DNA of 64,000 bases, from assembly GCF_001429185.1 (NCBI RefSeq), contig NZ_LMIW01000011.1, forward strand, positions 1 to 64,000. The letters are read 5' to 3'. The notes beneath the pieces were generated by a model. The model searched no databases. It was not told the DNA's origin and worked only from the letters and a program-made list of their open reading frames with translations. A program made the position numbers and the translations under genes. This document shows, piece after piece, positions 7,764 to 16,889 of this stretch (positions are counted from its first letter, which is position 1; each line of letters starts with the position of its first letter). Origin of the DNA: Terrabacter sp. Root85. Its GTDB lineage: Bacteria; Actinomycetota; Actinomycetes; Actinomycetales; Dermatophilaceae.

Positions 7764-10700
7764 ATGACCGACGCCCTCAGGACCGACCCTGCCCCCAAGG
7801 CCGAGTCGCCCTCGGGCGATCCACGCGCCGACCGCGTCAGGGCCGCCGTCAGGACGTGGCAGCGCACGCTCGTCGACCTCGGCGGGCGCAACACGCTCCT
7901 CTGGTACCGCGACCTGCCCTCCGGCACCCTCGACCTGACGACCGCGCACCCCGGCGGCGTCGCGATGTTGCTCGCCGGTCGTCGCACGCGACTGTCGGAC
8001 CTCGTGCGCGAGCCCGCGGCCTTCGAGGAGGCCCGCCGCCGCGCGCGCGCCATCCGGTCCAAGGCCCTCGAGCTGCACGAGGAGCGCGGCATCGCGGCCG
8101 GCTTCATCGCCATCGGCATGGCGACGTGGTCCGTGCCGCGCGCCGCCCGCCCGCCGGCCTCGCCGGTGCTGCTGCGCTCGTGCGTGCTGCGTCCGACGGG
8201 CGCCGCCCAGGAGGACTTCGAGATCGACCTCGGCCCCGAGGCCGAGCTCAACCCCGTCCTGCGCGAGTACCTCCGCTCCGAGCAGGGCATCGAGATCGAC
8301 GGGGACGCTCTCGCCGACCTCGCCACGGCGGGCAACGGCTTCGACCCGTACCCGGTGTATGCCGCTCTCGGCCACGCGTGCGAGCGCGTGCCCGAGTTCG
8401 AGATCACCCCGCGGCTCGTCCTCGGGACCTTCTCCTACGCCAAGCTGCCGATGGTCGCCGACCTCGCCCTCCAGGGCGACACCCTGGCCAACCACGACGT
8501 CGTCGCGGCGCTCGCGGGCGACGAGTCGGCGCTCGCGGCGGTGCGGCTGCGCCTGCCGGAGAGTGACCCGGACCCCGACCCGGAGCACGAATACCTCGTC
8601 CTCGACGCGGACTCCTCGCAGCACGCGGCCATCGACGCCGTACGCGCGGGCGCCCACCTCGTCGTCAAGGGACCTCCCGGCACGGGCAAGTCGCAGACCA
8701 TCGTCAACCTCATCGCCTCGCTCGCGGCCGAGGGCAAGTCGACCCTCTTCGTCGCCGAGAAGCGCGCCGCCATCGACGCCGTCCTCAGCCGCCTCGACCG
8801 TCTCGGGCTCGGCGACCTCGTGCTCGACGCCTACGACGGGCCGACGAACAAGCGCGCGACCGCCCAGCAGTTCGCCAAGAGCCTGGACGCCGCGGTCGAG
8901 AACGACACTCCCGAGACCGATCGCACGACCGCGACGCTGCGCGACCGCCGAGCTCGCCTGCAGAAGCACGTCGAGGCGCTCCACGCCGTGCGCGACCCGT
9001 GGGGTGTGTCCGCGCACGAGGCGCAGCAGGCACTCGTCGAGCTCGGCACGCGCACGCCTCCGCCGACGTGTCACGTCCGACTCGGCAGCCGCGACCTCGC
9101 CGGACTGAGCCGCCCGAGGGTCGTCGAGCTCGGCCGCCGGCTGCGCGACGCCGCGGGGCTCGGGGCGTGGACGCGGGACGGTGACGACCCGTGGTTCGGC
9201 GCCCGCATCCTCACGGCCGACGACGCGGCCCGCGCCCTCGACGTCACGACCCGCCACAGCACGAGCGGGCTCGACGACGCGGCCCGCCAGCTCAACGGCA
9301 TACTGTCGGAATCCCATGTGCCCGAGGCGAACTCGCTGGAGGACTGGAAATCGGCCTTCGCCACGATGTCGAGCGTCCGCGAGACCCTCGAGGTGTTCCG
9401 GCCCGAGGTCTTCGACATCCCGCTCAAGGAGCACATCGCCGCCACGGCGACGCGTGACTGGCGTGAGGCCCGCGACGTCGACATGGGCTGGCTCGACCGC
9501 TGGAAGATCCGGCAGCAGACCAAGCGGCTCCTGCGCCCCGGTCGACCGCCGGCCAACCTCCACGAGGAGCTCGTGTCGGCCAGCGAGCAGCGTGAGCACT
9601 GGTTCGAGCTCGTCGGCGGAGGCGGCCGTCCGGAGATCTCGCCCCGCCTCGACGAGGGGCTGTCGCTGCTGGCCGGACTCACGGCGGACCTCGAGTGGCT
9701 CGACGACCGCCTCCAGGTCGGGCCCGACGGGCGCACGCTGACGTCCCTGCCGCTGCGCGACCTGCGGGACCGGCTCGCCGGGCTCGCGAGCCGACCCGAC
9801 CGGATCGCCGTGCTGCCCCAGGTCATCTCGGCGCTCGACGAGCTGCGCTCGACCGGGCTCGGCCCGGTCGTCGACGACCTCGCGGCCCGCGGGATCCCCA
9901 CCGACCAGGTCACGGCCGAGGTCGAGCACGTGTGGTGGGCCTCCCTCGCCCAGGAGATCACCGTCCGCGACCCGGCGTACGGCGCCCACGACGGAGCGGG
10001 ACTGCGCCGCGACGTCGCGGAGTTCGCCGAGGCCGACCGTGCCCACCAGTCGGCGACCGTCGACCGGGTGCGCGCCGCGGTCGCCCGCAACATCCGCGAG
10101 GTCCTCGCCGACCACCCGGCCCACGAGGCGCTCGTGCGCGCAGAGGCCGGCAAGGCCCGCCGCCACAAGCCGCTGCGCGACCTGATGCCGCAGGCCTCGT
10201 CCACGCTGACGGCGATCAAGCCGTGCTGGGCGATGAGCCCGCTCGTCGTCGCGTCGACGCTGCCGCCGGGCCGCTGGTTCGACGTGGTCATCTTCGACGA
10301 GGCCTCGCAGGTCCAGCCCGCCCAGGCGATCTCGGCCATCTCGCGCGCCCGCCAGGTCGTCGTCGCCGGCGACGAGCGACAGCTCCCGCCGACGAACTTC
10401 TTCACCGTCGTCTCCGACGACGAGTCCGATGCCGCCGCCCCCGCCGACGAGACCCTGACCGAGGGCTTCGAGTCGGTGCTCGACGTGCTCGCCGCGGCCC
10501 TGCCGACCCGCAACCTCACGTGGCACTACCGCAGCCGCGACGAGCGCCTCATCGCCTTCGCCAACGACACGATGTACGACGGTCGACTCACGACCTTCCC
10601 CGGCACGTCGCTCGACTCGGCCGTCACGTTCGAGCCGGTCGACGGCCAGGCTGTCGTGCAGCCGGGCGTCGACACCATCGAGACGACCGACGGCGAGGTG

Positions 10701-11897
10701 GCCCGCGTCGTCGAGCTCGTCCTCGATCATGCCCGCACCCGTCCCACGGAGTCGCTCGGCGTCATCGCCCTCGGCATGAAGCACGCCGACCGCCTCGAGG
10801 AGGCGATCACCGAGGCGCTGCGCACCGCGCCCGACGTCGCCGCCTTCTTCGACGACTCCCGCGACGAGCGCTTCTTCGTCAAGAACCTCGAGCGCGTCCA
10901 GGGCGACGAGCGCGACGCCATCATCCTGTCGATCGGCTACGGCAAGACGCCGCACGGCCGGGTCCTGCACCGCTTCGGCCCGCTCAACATCGAGGGCGGT
11001 GAGCGAAGGCTCAACGTGGCCATCACCCGAGCCCGCGCACGGATGACCGTCGTGTCGGCGCTGCGCGCGATCGACCTCGACCCCGAGCGGCTCAAGGCCC
11101 GGGGCGCGCTCATGCTCCGCGACTTCCTCGCATACGCCGAGCGGCGCGGTGGCGTCGGCGACGACGACACCCTCTTCGCCTCCGCTCCCACGACCGTCGA
11201 CCCGCTGCGGCACGACCTCGCCGAGCGCCTGCGCCGCCAGGGCCTCACCGTCCACGAGGACTACGGCACGGCCACCCACCGCATCGACATCGCGGTCGAG
11301 GATCCCTACCACCGGGGCCGCGCGCTCATCGCCGTCGAGACCGACGGGAGCAGGTATGCCGCCCTGCGCAGCACGCGTGACCGTGACCGCCTGCGCCCCG
11401 AGCAGCTCGCCCGCCTCGGCTGGGTGCACGAGCGGGTCTGGAGCACCGACGTGTTCCGCGACCCAGCGAGGGAGCTCGCCCGCATCGTGACGCTCGCCCG
11501 CACGTCGTCGCCGCCCCGCGAGGTCGAGCCGACCGACGGGGCCGCGTCGACGCCCGACGACGGCGCCGGTTCGACGAGCGCGGCGGACGGCGACCGGACC
11601 ACCGAGCGTGCCGACGCGGCCTCCGGAGCGTCCCGCCCGGCGACGGACCCGGCCTCCTCCGACGGAGCCGACGCGTCGACGACGGACTCTGCTGCTCGCC
11701 CGAAGCGCAAGCGGCGCAGGGTCTTCCGCAAGGGCACCGGAGACGCGGACGGCACGCCCGACGCCGATGCGAGCGAGCCCGGTGCGGCGCTCGGCCGCAG
11801 CAGCGACGAGCTCGACCTCGGCTGGGGCGAGCGCCCCGCGGGCTCAGGTCTGGGTGACCGCTGGCTCGAGGAGCAGCGACCCCCGCACTACGAGTGA
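7764..11897 (+). CDS. DUF4011-SF1 helicase with C-terminal PD-(D/E)XK/Vsr-like nuclease domain
   Basis: A 1377-residue cytosolic protein. The DUF4011 domain comes first (residues about 30-230: WQRTLVDLGGRNTLLWYR, ELNPVLREYL, LGTFSYAKLPMVADL). Then comes a split superfamily-1 helicase core: Walker A GPPGTGKS at 303-310, Walker B VIFDEAS with D845-E846, VVVAGDERQLPPT, TWHYRSRDERLIAF, and motif V/VI region GGERRLNVAITRARARM. Near residues 1150-1260 is an MTES_1575/Vsr-like nuclease fold (RIDIAVED, ALIAVETDGSRYAALRSTRD, GWVHERVWSTD). A low-complexity acidic tail with a basic patch (PKRKRRRVFRKG) ends it. Related DUF4011-helicase-Vsr proteins have been reported as single-gene phage defence candidates. 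Its role here is not known; it stands alone and leaderless. Confidence 0.85.
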   Translation: MTDALRTDPAPKAESPSGDPRADRVRAAVRTWQRTLVDLGGRNTLLWYRDLPSGTLDLTTAHPGGVAMLLAGRRTRLSDLVREPAAFEEARRRARAIRSKALELHEERGIAAGFIAIGMATWSVPRAARPPASPVLLRSCVLRPTGAAQEDFEIDLGPEAELNPVLREYLRSEQGIEIDGDALADLATAGNGFDPYPVYAALGHACERVPEFEITPRLVLGTFSYAKLPMVADLALQGDTLANHDVVAALAGDESALAAVRLRLPESDPDPDPEHEYLVLDADSSQHAAIDAVRAGAHLVVKGPPGTGKSQTIVNLIASLAAEGKSTLFVAEKRAAIDAVLSRLDRLGLGDLVLDAYDGPTNKRATAQQFAKSLDAAVENDTPETDRTTATLRDRRARLQKHVEALHAVRDPWGVSAHEAQQALVELGTRTPPPTCHVRLGSRDLAGLSRPRVVELGRRLRDAAGLGAWTRDGDDPWFGARILTADDAARALDVTTRHSTSGLDDAARQLNGILSESHVPEANSLEDWKSAFATMSSVRETLEVFRPEVFDIPLKEHIAATATRDWREARDVDMGWLDRWKIRQQTKRLLRPGRPPANLHEELVSASEQREHWFELVGGGGRPEISPRLDEGLSLLAGLTADLEWLDDRLQVGPDGRTLTSLPLRDLRDRLAGLASRPDRIAVLPQVISALDELRSTGLGPVVDDLAARGIPTDQVTAEVEHVWWASLAQEITVRDPAYGAHDGAGLRRDVAEFAEADRAHQSATVDRVRAAVARNIREVLADHPAHEALVRAEAGKARRHKPLRDLMPQASSTLTAIKPCWAMSPLVVASTLPPGRWFDVVIFDEASQVQPAQAISAISRARQVVVAGDERQLPPTNFFTVVSDDESDAAAPADETLTEGFESVLDVLAAALPTRNLTWHYRSRDERLIAFANDTMYDGRLTTFPGTSLDSAVTFEPVDGQAVVQPGVDTIETTDGEVARVVELVLDHARTRPTESLGVIALGMKHADRLEEAITEALRTAPDVAAFFDDSRDERFFVKNLERVQGDERDAIILSIGYGKTPHGRVLHRFGPLNIEGGERRLNVAITRARARMTVVSALRAIDLDPERLKARGALMLRDFLAYAERRGGVGDDDTLFASAPTTVDPLRHDLAERLRRQGLTVHEDYGTATHRIDIAVEDPYHRGRALIAVETDGSRYAALRSTRDRDRLRPEQLARLGWVHERVWSTDVFRDPARELARIVTLARTSSPPREVEPTDGAASTPDDGAGSTSAADGDRTTERADAASGASRPATDPASSDGADASTTDSAARPKRKRRRVFRKGTGDADGTPDADASEPGAALGRSSDELDLGWGERPAGSGLGDRWLEEQRPPHYE

Positions 11898-11963
11898 GCT
11901 GACGCGGGCGACGGCGGCGCGACGTGCCGGAATGCCGGCACCTCGTAGGGCGTTGTGGGCCTC

Positions 11964-12407
11964 ATGAACACGACGACACCGTTCTCGCTGCGCCTCTCCT
12001 GGGCCCAGGGTCTCTTCGAGCGAGGTGACCACGTGGCTGCCGCGACCGCCCTGGCCGAGCTCGTCGACGAGGTCGAGTCGTCGCGCACGGCCGGGACCGC
12101 GGACGACGCGGTGCTGCACTCCGTCACGGACCTGCGGCTCATGCTCGCCCGCGCCTACTTCCAGTCGGCGCAGCTCGGCCGGGCCGAGGCGACCCTCAAC
12201 GAGGTCATCGAGCAGTCGCCGACGGACCCCTACGCGCACCTGCTGCTCGGTCGCACCCTCCAGCGCGCCGGCCGGCACGCCGAGGCCGCCCGCCCGCTCG
12301 CCCTCGCCGAGATCCTCGGCGACTACGAGCGCCCCGAGGCCTACGGCACCACCGCCACCACCGCCACCACCGACACCGCCCCCGTCGACACCGCTGGGCC
12401 CGCCTGA
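11964..12407 (+). CDS. Tetratricopeptide-repeat protein
   Basis: A 147-residue small TPR protein starting MNTTTPFSLRLSWAQGLFER. Repeats of helix-turn-helix character are visible: LSWAQGLFERGDHVAAATALAEL, LMLARAYFQSAQLGRAEATL and AHLLLGRTLQRAGRHAEAAR. The C-terminus is a low-complexity tail of Thr/Ala (TTATTATTDTAPVDTAGPA). ATG at 11964 is chosen over the in-frame GTG at 11955. It probably acts as a protein-protein adaptor; no partner can be named. It follows the helicase gene on the same strand after 66 nt and converges on mscL across a repeat array. Confidence 0.8.
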   Translation: MNTTTPFSLRLSWAQGLFERGDHVAAATALAELVDEVESSRTAGTADDAVLHSVTDLRLMLARAYFQSAQLGRAEATLNEVIEQSPTDPYAHLLLGRTLQRAGRHAEAARPLALAEILGDYERPEAYGTTATTATTDTAPVDTAGPA

Positions 12408-12533
12408 CCCGACAACCCGTCGAGTGGCCCCGTCGCCACACGTGACGGGTGCACCCACACTCGAGTGGCCCCGTCGTCACACGTGACGGGTGGGGCCGGG
12501 CGGCCACTCGAGGTGACGGCTGGGACTGACGAA
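12408..12533. repeat. Convergent-gap repeat array 1
   Basis: Between the convergent TPR and mscL genes lie two direct copies of a 30-bp unit at 12421-12450 and 12462-12491, identical at 29 of 30 positions. Each begins CGAGTGGCCCCGTCG and continues with CACACGTGACGGGT. A partial inverted copy (GGCCACTCGA) is at 12502-12511. The unit contains an internal GTCAC-AC-GTGAC inverted repeat. The same CGAGTGGCCCC core recurs at 26086 and a variant at 49573. Confidence 0.8.
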
Positions 12534-12558
12534 GGGCGGGAGCCATCGGCTCCCGCCC
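12534..12558. terminator. Hairpin terminator between TPR gene and mscL
   Basis: GGGCGGGAGCC (12534-12544), a 3-nt loop, then GGCTCCCGCCC (12548-12558): a perfect 11-bp GC-rich stem just beyond the mscL stop. A U-tract is weak on either strand, as usual in actinobacteria. It may serve both convergent genes. Confidence 0.7.
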
Positions 12559-12585
12559 CTTCGACGTGCGTTCGTGTGGTCCGAC

Positions 12586-12951
12586 TCAGCGGGCGCGGAG
12601 GCTGTCGCGGATCTCGGTGAGCAGGATGACCTCCTCCGAGGGGGCCTCGGGCTCGGGCTCGACGCCGGCCTTGCGGCGCTCGGCGAGGTGGTTCATCGGC
12701 ACGACGACGATGAAGTAGACGGCTGCCGCCACGACCACGAAGCCGACCAGAGCCGTGAGGAAGGCACCCACCGCCACCCCGCCCGGCTTGAACGACGAGA
12801 AGTCCGGCTTGCCACCGAGCTTGCCGATGAGGTCCATGATGACGGTGACGAAGGCGTCGACCACCTTGGCGAACGCGGTGCCGATGACGACCGCGACCGC
12901 GAGGTCGACGACGTTGCCTCGCATCAGGAAATCCTTGAAACCCTTGATCAT
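12586..12951 (-). CDS. mscL: Large-conductance mechanosensitive channel MscL
   Basis: A 121-residue homopentameric inner-membrane channel that opens under membrane tension to relieve hypo-osmotic shock. The start MIKGFKDFLMRGNVVDLAVAV is the family's N-terminal helix and gate region. TM1 spans about residues 13-38 and TM2 about 62-88 (GAFLTALVGFVVVAAAVYFI). The C-terminal cytoplasmic helix is VILLTEIRDSL. Translation probably begins at the ATG at 12951, since the in-frame upstream extension has no family support. Mycobacterium tuberculosis also has mscL upstream of the ruc-galU-moeA1 region. Confidence 0.97.
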   Translation of the reverse strand: MIKGFKDFLMRGNVVDLAVAVVIGTAFAKVVDAFVTVIMDLIGKLGGKPDFSSFKPGGVAVGAFLTALVGFVVVAAAVYFIVVVPMNHLAERRKAGVEPEPEAPSEEVILLTEIRDSLRAR

Positions 12952-13109
12952 GCGCGTCCCTTTCTGTGCCCCTGGACTGGGTGATCTCGATGCCACGGGG
13001 GTTGTTTGCGACCCGTCCCTGTGGGTCCTGCTGTCTGCTGGGCCTGTGACCCGTGTGCGACGCTGCGACGAGAGTGACGTGTGAGGCGGACTCTCCGGGC
13101 ATGCCGAGC

Positions 13110-13811
13110 CTACTGCGCAGCCCCGGACCCGTGCCGGACGGCGACGACCAGACTCTGGCCGGCTTGGAGCGCGCTGAGACCGCGCGTCACCTCGGCGGCC
13201 TGCGTCGGGTCGAGCGCGAGGGTCACACGGGCCGGCGCCCCCGCCCCGAGACCGGTCGACTCCTCGGCCGCGCGGACCGCGAGGACGACGACATCGGTCG
13301 CGGCCCGGGTGCCGGAGCCGGTGGCGTAGAGGTCGACGTGGTCACCCGGCCGCGCCCCGACCGAGGCGGCGTCGAGGACGGGGACGCTGAGGGCCACTTG
13401 ATCGTCGGGCTGGCCGGCCAGCAGGTCGCGGCCGACGAGGCGCTCGGGCGTCACGACCTCGTGGACGACCAGGGGAGCGGCGGCGACGCGACCCACCACG
13501 GCTTGGACCGTCGACAGAGCTGTCACGGGTCGCTGACCACCAGGTCGGACCGAGACGGTGACGTCGTCGGCGCCGATCGTCTGTCCGGCCGCGACGTCCC
13601 GGGCCATGACGACCGTCGGCACGCCCGCGCCTCCGGCCGGCGCCGGGCGCAGGGCGGCGACCGTCACGAGCACGGCCAGGGCGGCGAGCCCCGCCGCGGC
13701 CCACCGCCGCCAGCGCGCGCGCCTGGCCCGGCGTCGGCGCGGACCGTCGGGCCACGCCGCCCGCCGGCCCTCGCGACGCCAGCGGGAGCCCGAGCGCACG
13801 CCGGCCGTCAT
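13110..13811 (-). CDS. SAF-domain protein (CpaB/RcpC-like)
   Basis: A 233-residue protein with a basic N-terminus (RRRRARRARWRRW), one transmembrane anchor (WAAAGLAALAVLVTVAALRP, about residues 33-52) and an external SAF domain (VPTVVMARDVAAGQTIGADD, residues about 62-125). A second beta-rich part follows (GDHVDLYATG). SAF/CpaB-like proteins help Flp pilus assembly or bind glycans, but no pilus genes are nearby. Its ATG shares the A of the TGA stop of the MTA phosphorylase gene (TGATG), so translation of the two is coupled. Confidence 0.8.
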   Translation of the reverse strand: MTAGVRSGSRWRREGRRAAWPDGPRRRRARRARWRRWAAAGLAALAVLVTVAALRPAPAGGAGVPTVVMARDVAAGQTIGADDVTVSVRPGGQRPVTALSTVQAVVGRVAAAPLVVHEVVTPERLVGRDLLAGQPDDQVALSVPVLDAASVGARPGDHVDLYATGSGTRAATDVVVLAVRAAEESTGLGAGAPARVTLALDPTQAAEVTRGLSALQAGQSLVVAVRHGSGAAQ

Positions 13812-14689
13812 CAGGGGAGCGGGAAGGGCAGCTCGAGACCGTCGAGGCTGCGTCGGCACGGGCAGGTGGCCGTCTCGTCGGGCTCGTGCGCGGGCATCTG
13901 GCCGATGGCGTCGCGCAGGATCGAGGTGAGGTGCTCGACGTTGGTCGCGAAGACGCGCAGGACCTCGTCGTGCGTGACGGCGTCGCCACCCTCGACGCCG
14001 GCGTCGTGGTCGGTGACCATGGCGATCGTCGTGAAGCACATGGCGAGCTCGCGGGCCAGGGCCGCTTCGGGCATCGTCGTCATGCCGACGATGCCGAAGC
14101 CGGCCTGCTGGTGCATGAGCGACTCGGCGCGGGAGGAGAACCGTGGCCCGTTGACGACCACGAGGGTCCCGTCCGTCACGACCTCGAGCTCCGAGAGCCG
14201 GGCCGCGGCCACCGCGACCTGACGGCCGTTGGGGCAGTAGGGATCGGCGAAACCGACGTGGACGACGGGACCCTCGGTCTCGTAGATGGTGTGGGCTCGC
14301 CCCCACGTGCGGTCGACGACCTGGTCGGGCACGACGATGGTGCCCGGCCCGTGCTCGGGCTTGAGCGAGCCGACGGCGCAGGGGGAGAGGATCTGGCGGA
14401 CGCCGGCCGCGCGCAGGGCCCAGAGGTTCGCGCGGTAGTTGACGCGGTGCGGCGCGAAGCGATGGCCCTTGCCGTGCCGCGCGACGAAGGCGACGCTGCG
14501 GCCCTCGACCTCACCGATGACGAGTGGGTCGCTCGGGCGCCCGAACGGGGTCTCGACGTCGACGGTCTCGTAGTCGTCGAGGAACTCGTAGAGGCCGGAC
14601 CCACCGATGACACCGATCTCGGCGCGCGGACCCGGAGCGGGAACTCCCGGGACGGCGGGGTCGGACACGGTCGTCTGCTCAGTCGTCAT
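13811..14689 (-). CDS. S-methyl-5'-thioadenosine phosphorylase (or related purine nucleoside phosphorylase)
   Basis: A 292-residue enzyme of the PNP/MTAP family, cleaving methylthioadenosine (or methylthioinosine) with phosphate to release the base and methylthioribose-1-phosphate for methionine salvage. Seen: IGVIGGSGLYEF (phosphate loop), RHGKGHRFAPHRVNYRAN, ILSPCAVGSL, GPRFSSRAESLM, and MTTMPEAALARELAMC followed by MVTDHDAG, the substrate segment. The last 30 residues extend past the usual family end. A TAGGCT -10 lies 6 nt before the ATG, so the gene is probably leaderless. It is first in a two-gene unit with the SAF-domain protein. Confidence 0.9.
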   Translation of the reverse strand: MTTEQTTVSDPAVPGVPAPGPRAEIGVIGGSGLYEFLDDYETVDVETPFGRPSDPLVIGEVEGRSVAFVARHGKGHRFAPHRVNYRANLWALRAAGVRQILSPCAVGSLKPEHGPGTIVVPDQVVDRTWGRAHTIYETEGPVVHVGFADPYCPNGRQVAVAAARLSELEVVTDGTLVVVNGPRFSSRAESLMHQQAGFGIVGMTTMPEAALARELAMCFTTIAMVTDHDAGVEGGDAVTHDEVLRVFATNVEHLTSILRDAIGQMPAHEPDETATCPCRRSLDGLELPFPLP

Positions 14690-14695
14690 GCGAGG

Positions 14696-14701
14696 AGCCT
14701 A
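14696..14701 (-). promoter_or_regulatory. -10 element, leaderless start of the MTA phosphorylase gene
   Basis: TAGGCT on the minus strand, 6 nt before the ATG at 14689. Confidence 0.45.
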
Positions 14702-14762
14702 GGGCGGGCACCGGGCCGGCCGGACGGCATACGCCCTCGGGTGGGGACAACGTCCCCCGGGC

Positions 14763-15152
14763 TCAGCCGGCTGTGGACGACGACCCGGGCGACGACGACC
14801 CGGACGACGACGACCCCGAGGACGTGGACGCGGTCTTCGACGGCGTCGACGTGCTCGAGCCGCTCGACGACTCGGAGGACGTCGAGGTGGACGACGATCC
14901 GCCGTCCTTCTTCTTCGTGTCACCCGAGCCCGCGCCGTCGGAAGCCGCCGGGGTCGAGGCGCTCTTGGACGCGGCGCGCGAGTCGGTCTTGTAGAAGCCC
15001 GAGCCCTTGAACGCGATGCCGACCGGGTGGATCACCTTGCGCAGGCGCGGCTCGCCGCACTCCGGGCACACCGTCAGGGAGTCGTCGGTGAACGACTGGC
15101 GGATGTCGAAGGCGTGGCCGCACTCTTGGCACGCGTAGGAGTAGGTGGGCAC
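14763..15152 (-). CDS. FmdB-family zinc ribbon protein, Ruc-like redox chaperone
   Basis: A 129-residue protein with an N-terminal zinc ribbon: MPTYSYACQECGHAFDIRQS then VCPECGEPRLRK, giving C8, C11, C29 and C32. These positions match those described for Mycobacterium tuberculosis Ruc (Rv0991c), a redox-activated holding chaperone with a disordered tail. The tail here is Ser/Gly/Thr-rich low complexity, consistent with that. The start is GTG at 15152 with a GAGG upstream. Rv0991c lies beside the 5-FTHF ligase and galU genes; in this window an antiporter and an acylase gene separate them. Chaperone function is inferred. Confidence 0.82.
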   Translation of the reverse strand: MPTYSYACQECGHAFDIRQSFTDDSLTVCPECGEPRLRKVIHPVGIAFKGSGFYKTDSRAASKSASTPAASDGAGSGDTKKKDGGSSSTSTSSESSSGSSTSTPSKTASTSSGSSSSGSSSPGSSSTAG

Positions 15153-15197
15153 AGGTGAACCTCGGACGTCGGGAGCGGAAGATGACCGAGGGTCAGT

Positions 15198-16718
15198 CTA
15201 CGGCCAGCCGGCGAGGCGCCCGCCCCGGCTGATCTCGCGGATGCGGCGCTCGGTGCGCTGCTTGACCTTCGAGGTCGTGACGACGAGCAGCTGGTCCCCG
15301 TGCCGGATCGTCGTGTGCCGCTCGGGCACGAACCCCTCGCCGCCTCGCACGACGAGCGTCACGTTGGCGCCCTTGGGCAGGCGCAGCTCGAAGACGGCGA
15401 CCCCGTGCAGCCGTGACTCGGCCCCGACGGTCACCTGGATGACGTCGGCGCTGATCTCCATGAGGGAGGTCGACTCGAGGTCGACGTCGACGGAGTGCAC
15501 GTGCTCGGTGAGCCCCAGCCGCTTGGCCACCCACGGCAGCGTCGGCGCCTGCACGATGGTGAAGATGACGACGAGCATGAAGACGAGGTCGAAGATCCAC
15601 TTCGTGTCGGGCGTCCCGACGACGAGCGGCACCGTGGCGAGGACGACGGGCACGGCGCCGCGCAGCCCCGCCCACGACAGGAAGACCTGGTCGCGCCAGG
15701 GCACCTTGAACCACGAGACCGATGCGAAGACCGACAGGGGACGGGCCACGAGGAGCAGGGCGAGGCCGATGGTGATCGCCGGGACGAGCTGCTCGTCGAG
15801 GCGCCTCGGGTCCGCGAGCAGGCCGAGCAGCACGAAGAGCCCGATCTGCGCGATCCAGCCGAGCGCGTTGGCGAAGCTCTGGAACGCCACCCGGTTGGGC
15901 AGGCCCATGTTGCCGAGCACGAGGGCCGAGAGGTAGGTGGCGAGGAAGCCGGAGACGTGCAGGGCCGCGCCGACGGCATACGCGAGGACGGTGAGCGCGA
16001 CGACGCCGATGGAGAAGAGGGCGGACGACGCGCCCGCGACGCGGTGCAGCAGCTGTCCACCGAGCCAGCCCACGGCGCCCCCGACGAGCGCGCCGCCGGC
16101 GAGCTCCAGCGCCGCGTGCAGGAGCAGCACCCACCACGGGTCGGCGGATCCGCCCGGCACCCCCTGGGCGGAGAAGGCGACGACGAGGATGACGACGGGC
16201 GCGTCGTTGAAGCCCGACTCCGCCTCGAGCATCCCCGAGAGGCGCTTGGGCAGCGGCACGTTGCGCAGCACCGCGAAGACCGCGGCGGCGTCGGTCGAGC
16301 TGACGATGGCGCCGATGAGGAGCGAGATCGTCCACGACAGCGGGAGGAAGGCGTGCGCGGCCACCGCGACGACGAGCACCGACACGACGACCCCGACCGT
16401 CGAGAGCACCGCGGCGGGGGCCACCGAGTCCTTGATGTTGGACCACGACGTCGTCAGGCCGCCCTCGGCGAGGATGAGCACGAGGGCGGCGTAGCCGAGC
16501 ACGCGGGTGATCGACGCGTCGTCGAACTGGATGCCGGCGCCGGCGTTGCCGAGGGCGAGGCCGATCCCGAGGTAGATGAGCAGCGACGGCAGGCCCGAGC
16601 GGACCGACAGGCGCACGGCCGCGACGGCCACGAGGAGCACGAGCGACCCGATCAGGAGCACGCGCGTCAGGTCGTCGAGGTCCATGGTCGACGACGTGAT
16701 GCTCGCGAGTGCGGTCAA
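15198..16718 (-). CDS. Potassium/proton antiporter, CPA1 family with C-terminal TrkA-C domain
   Basis: A 506-residue cation/proton antiporter of NhaP2/CvrA type. About twelve membrane segments occupy residues 20-400. Family motifs are seen: GLALGNAGAGIQF, LILAEGGL, and the ion-site region IVSSTDAAAVFAVLR..AESGFNDAP with the conserved ND pair. A cytosolic TrkA-C-like domain follows (VAVFELRLPKGANVTLVVRG), usually a nucleotide or ion sensor. The start chosen is TTG at 16718, which has GAGGAG 6 nt upstream; ATG at 16685 lacks a ribosome-binding site. It exports K+ (or Na+) in exchange for H+. Divergent from the penicillin acylase gene. Confidence 0.88.
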   Translation of the reverse strand: MTALASITSSTMDLDDLTRVLLIGSLVLLVAVAAVRLSVRSGLPSLLIYLGIGLALGNAGAGIQFDDASITRVLGYAALVLILAEGGLTTSWSNIKDSVAPAAVLSTVGVVVSVLVVAVAAHAFLPLSWTISLLIGAIVSSTDAAAVFAVLRNVPLPKRLSGMLEAESGFNDAPVVILVVAFSAQGVPGGSADPWWVLLLHAALELAGGALVGGAVGWLGGQLLHRVAGASSALFSIGVVALTVLAYAVGAALHVSGFLATYLSALVLGNMGLPNRVAFQSFANALGWIAQIGLFVLLGLLADPRRLDEQLVPAITIGLALLLVARPLSVFASVSWFKVPWRDQVFLSWAGLRGAVPVVLATVPLVVGTPDTKWIFDLVFMLVVIFTIVQAPTLPWVAKRLGLTEHVHSVDVDLESTSLMEISADVIQVTVGAESRLHGVAVFELRLPKGANVTLVVRGGEGFVPERHTTIRHGDQLLVVTTSKVKQRTERRIREISRGGRLAGWP

Positions 16719-16877
16719 CGGCAGCTCCTCAGGTGTGGGCCAATCCAACCATCCCGGCGGCCGCGCCCGTGGAGTGGTCCGCGGGCGTCGCGCACGGGTC
16801 GGGAGCGTTTGTCGTCGGTTCGGCAACGATGTCGCGCGGCGCCCCGCGGGCTGCGAGCTGCACCGTCCGCGGTGGCC

Positions 16878-16883
16878 TAGGCT
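16878..16883 (+). promoter_or_regulatory. -10 element, leaderless start of the penicillin acylase-family gene
   Basis: TAGGCT is followed by 6 nt and the GTG at 16890. Confidence 0.45.
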
Positions 16884-16889
16884 CGTCGC

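Noticed and set aside
7680-11429. 1249-codon open frame opposite the helicase gene
   Set aside because: Antisense shadow of the DUF4011 helicase; low-complexity Gly/Arg/Glu/Val text without domains.
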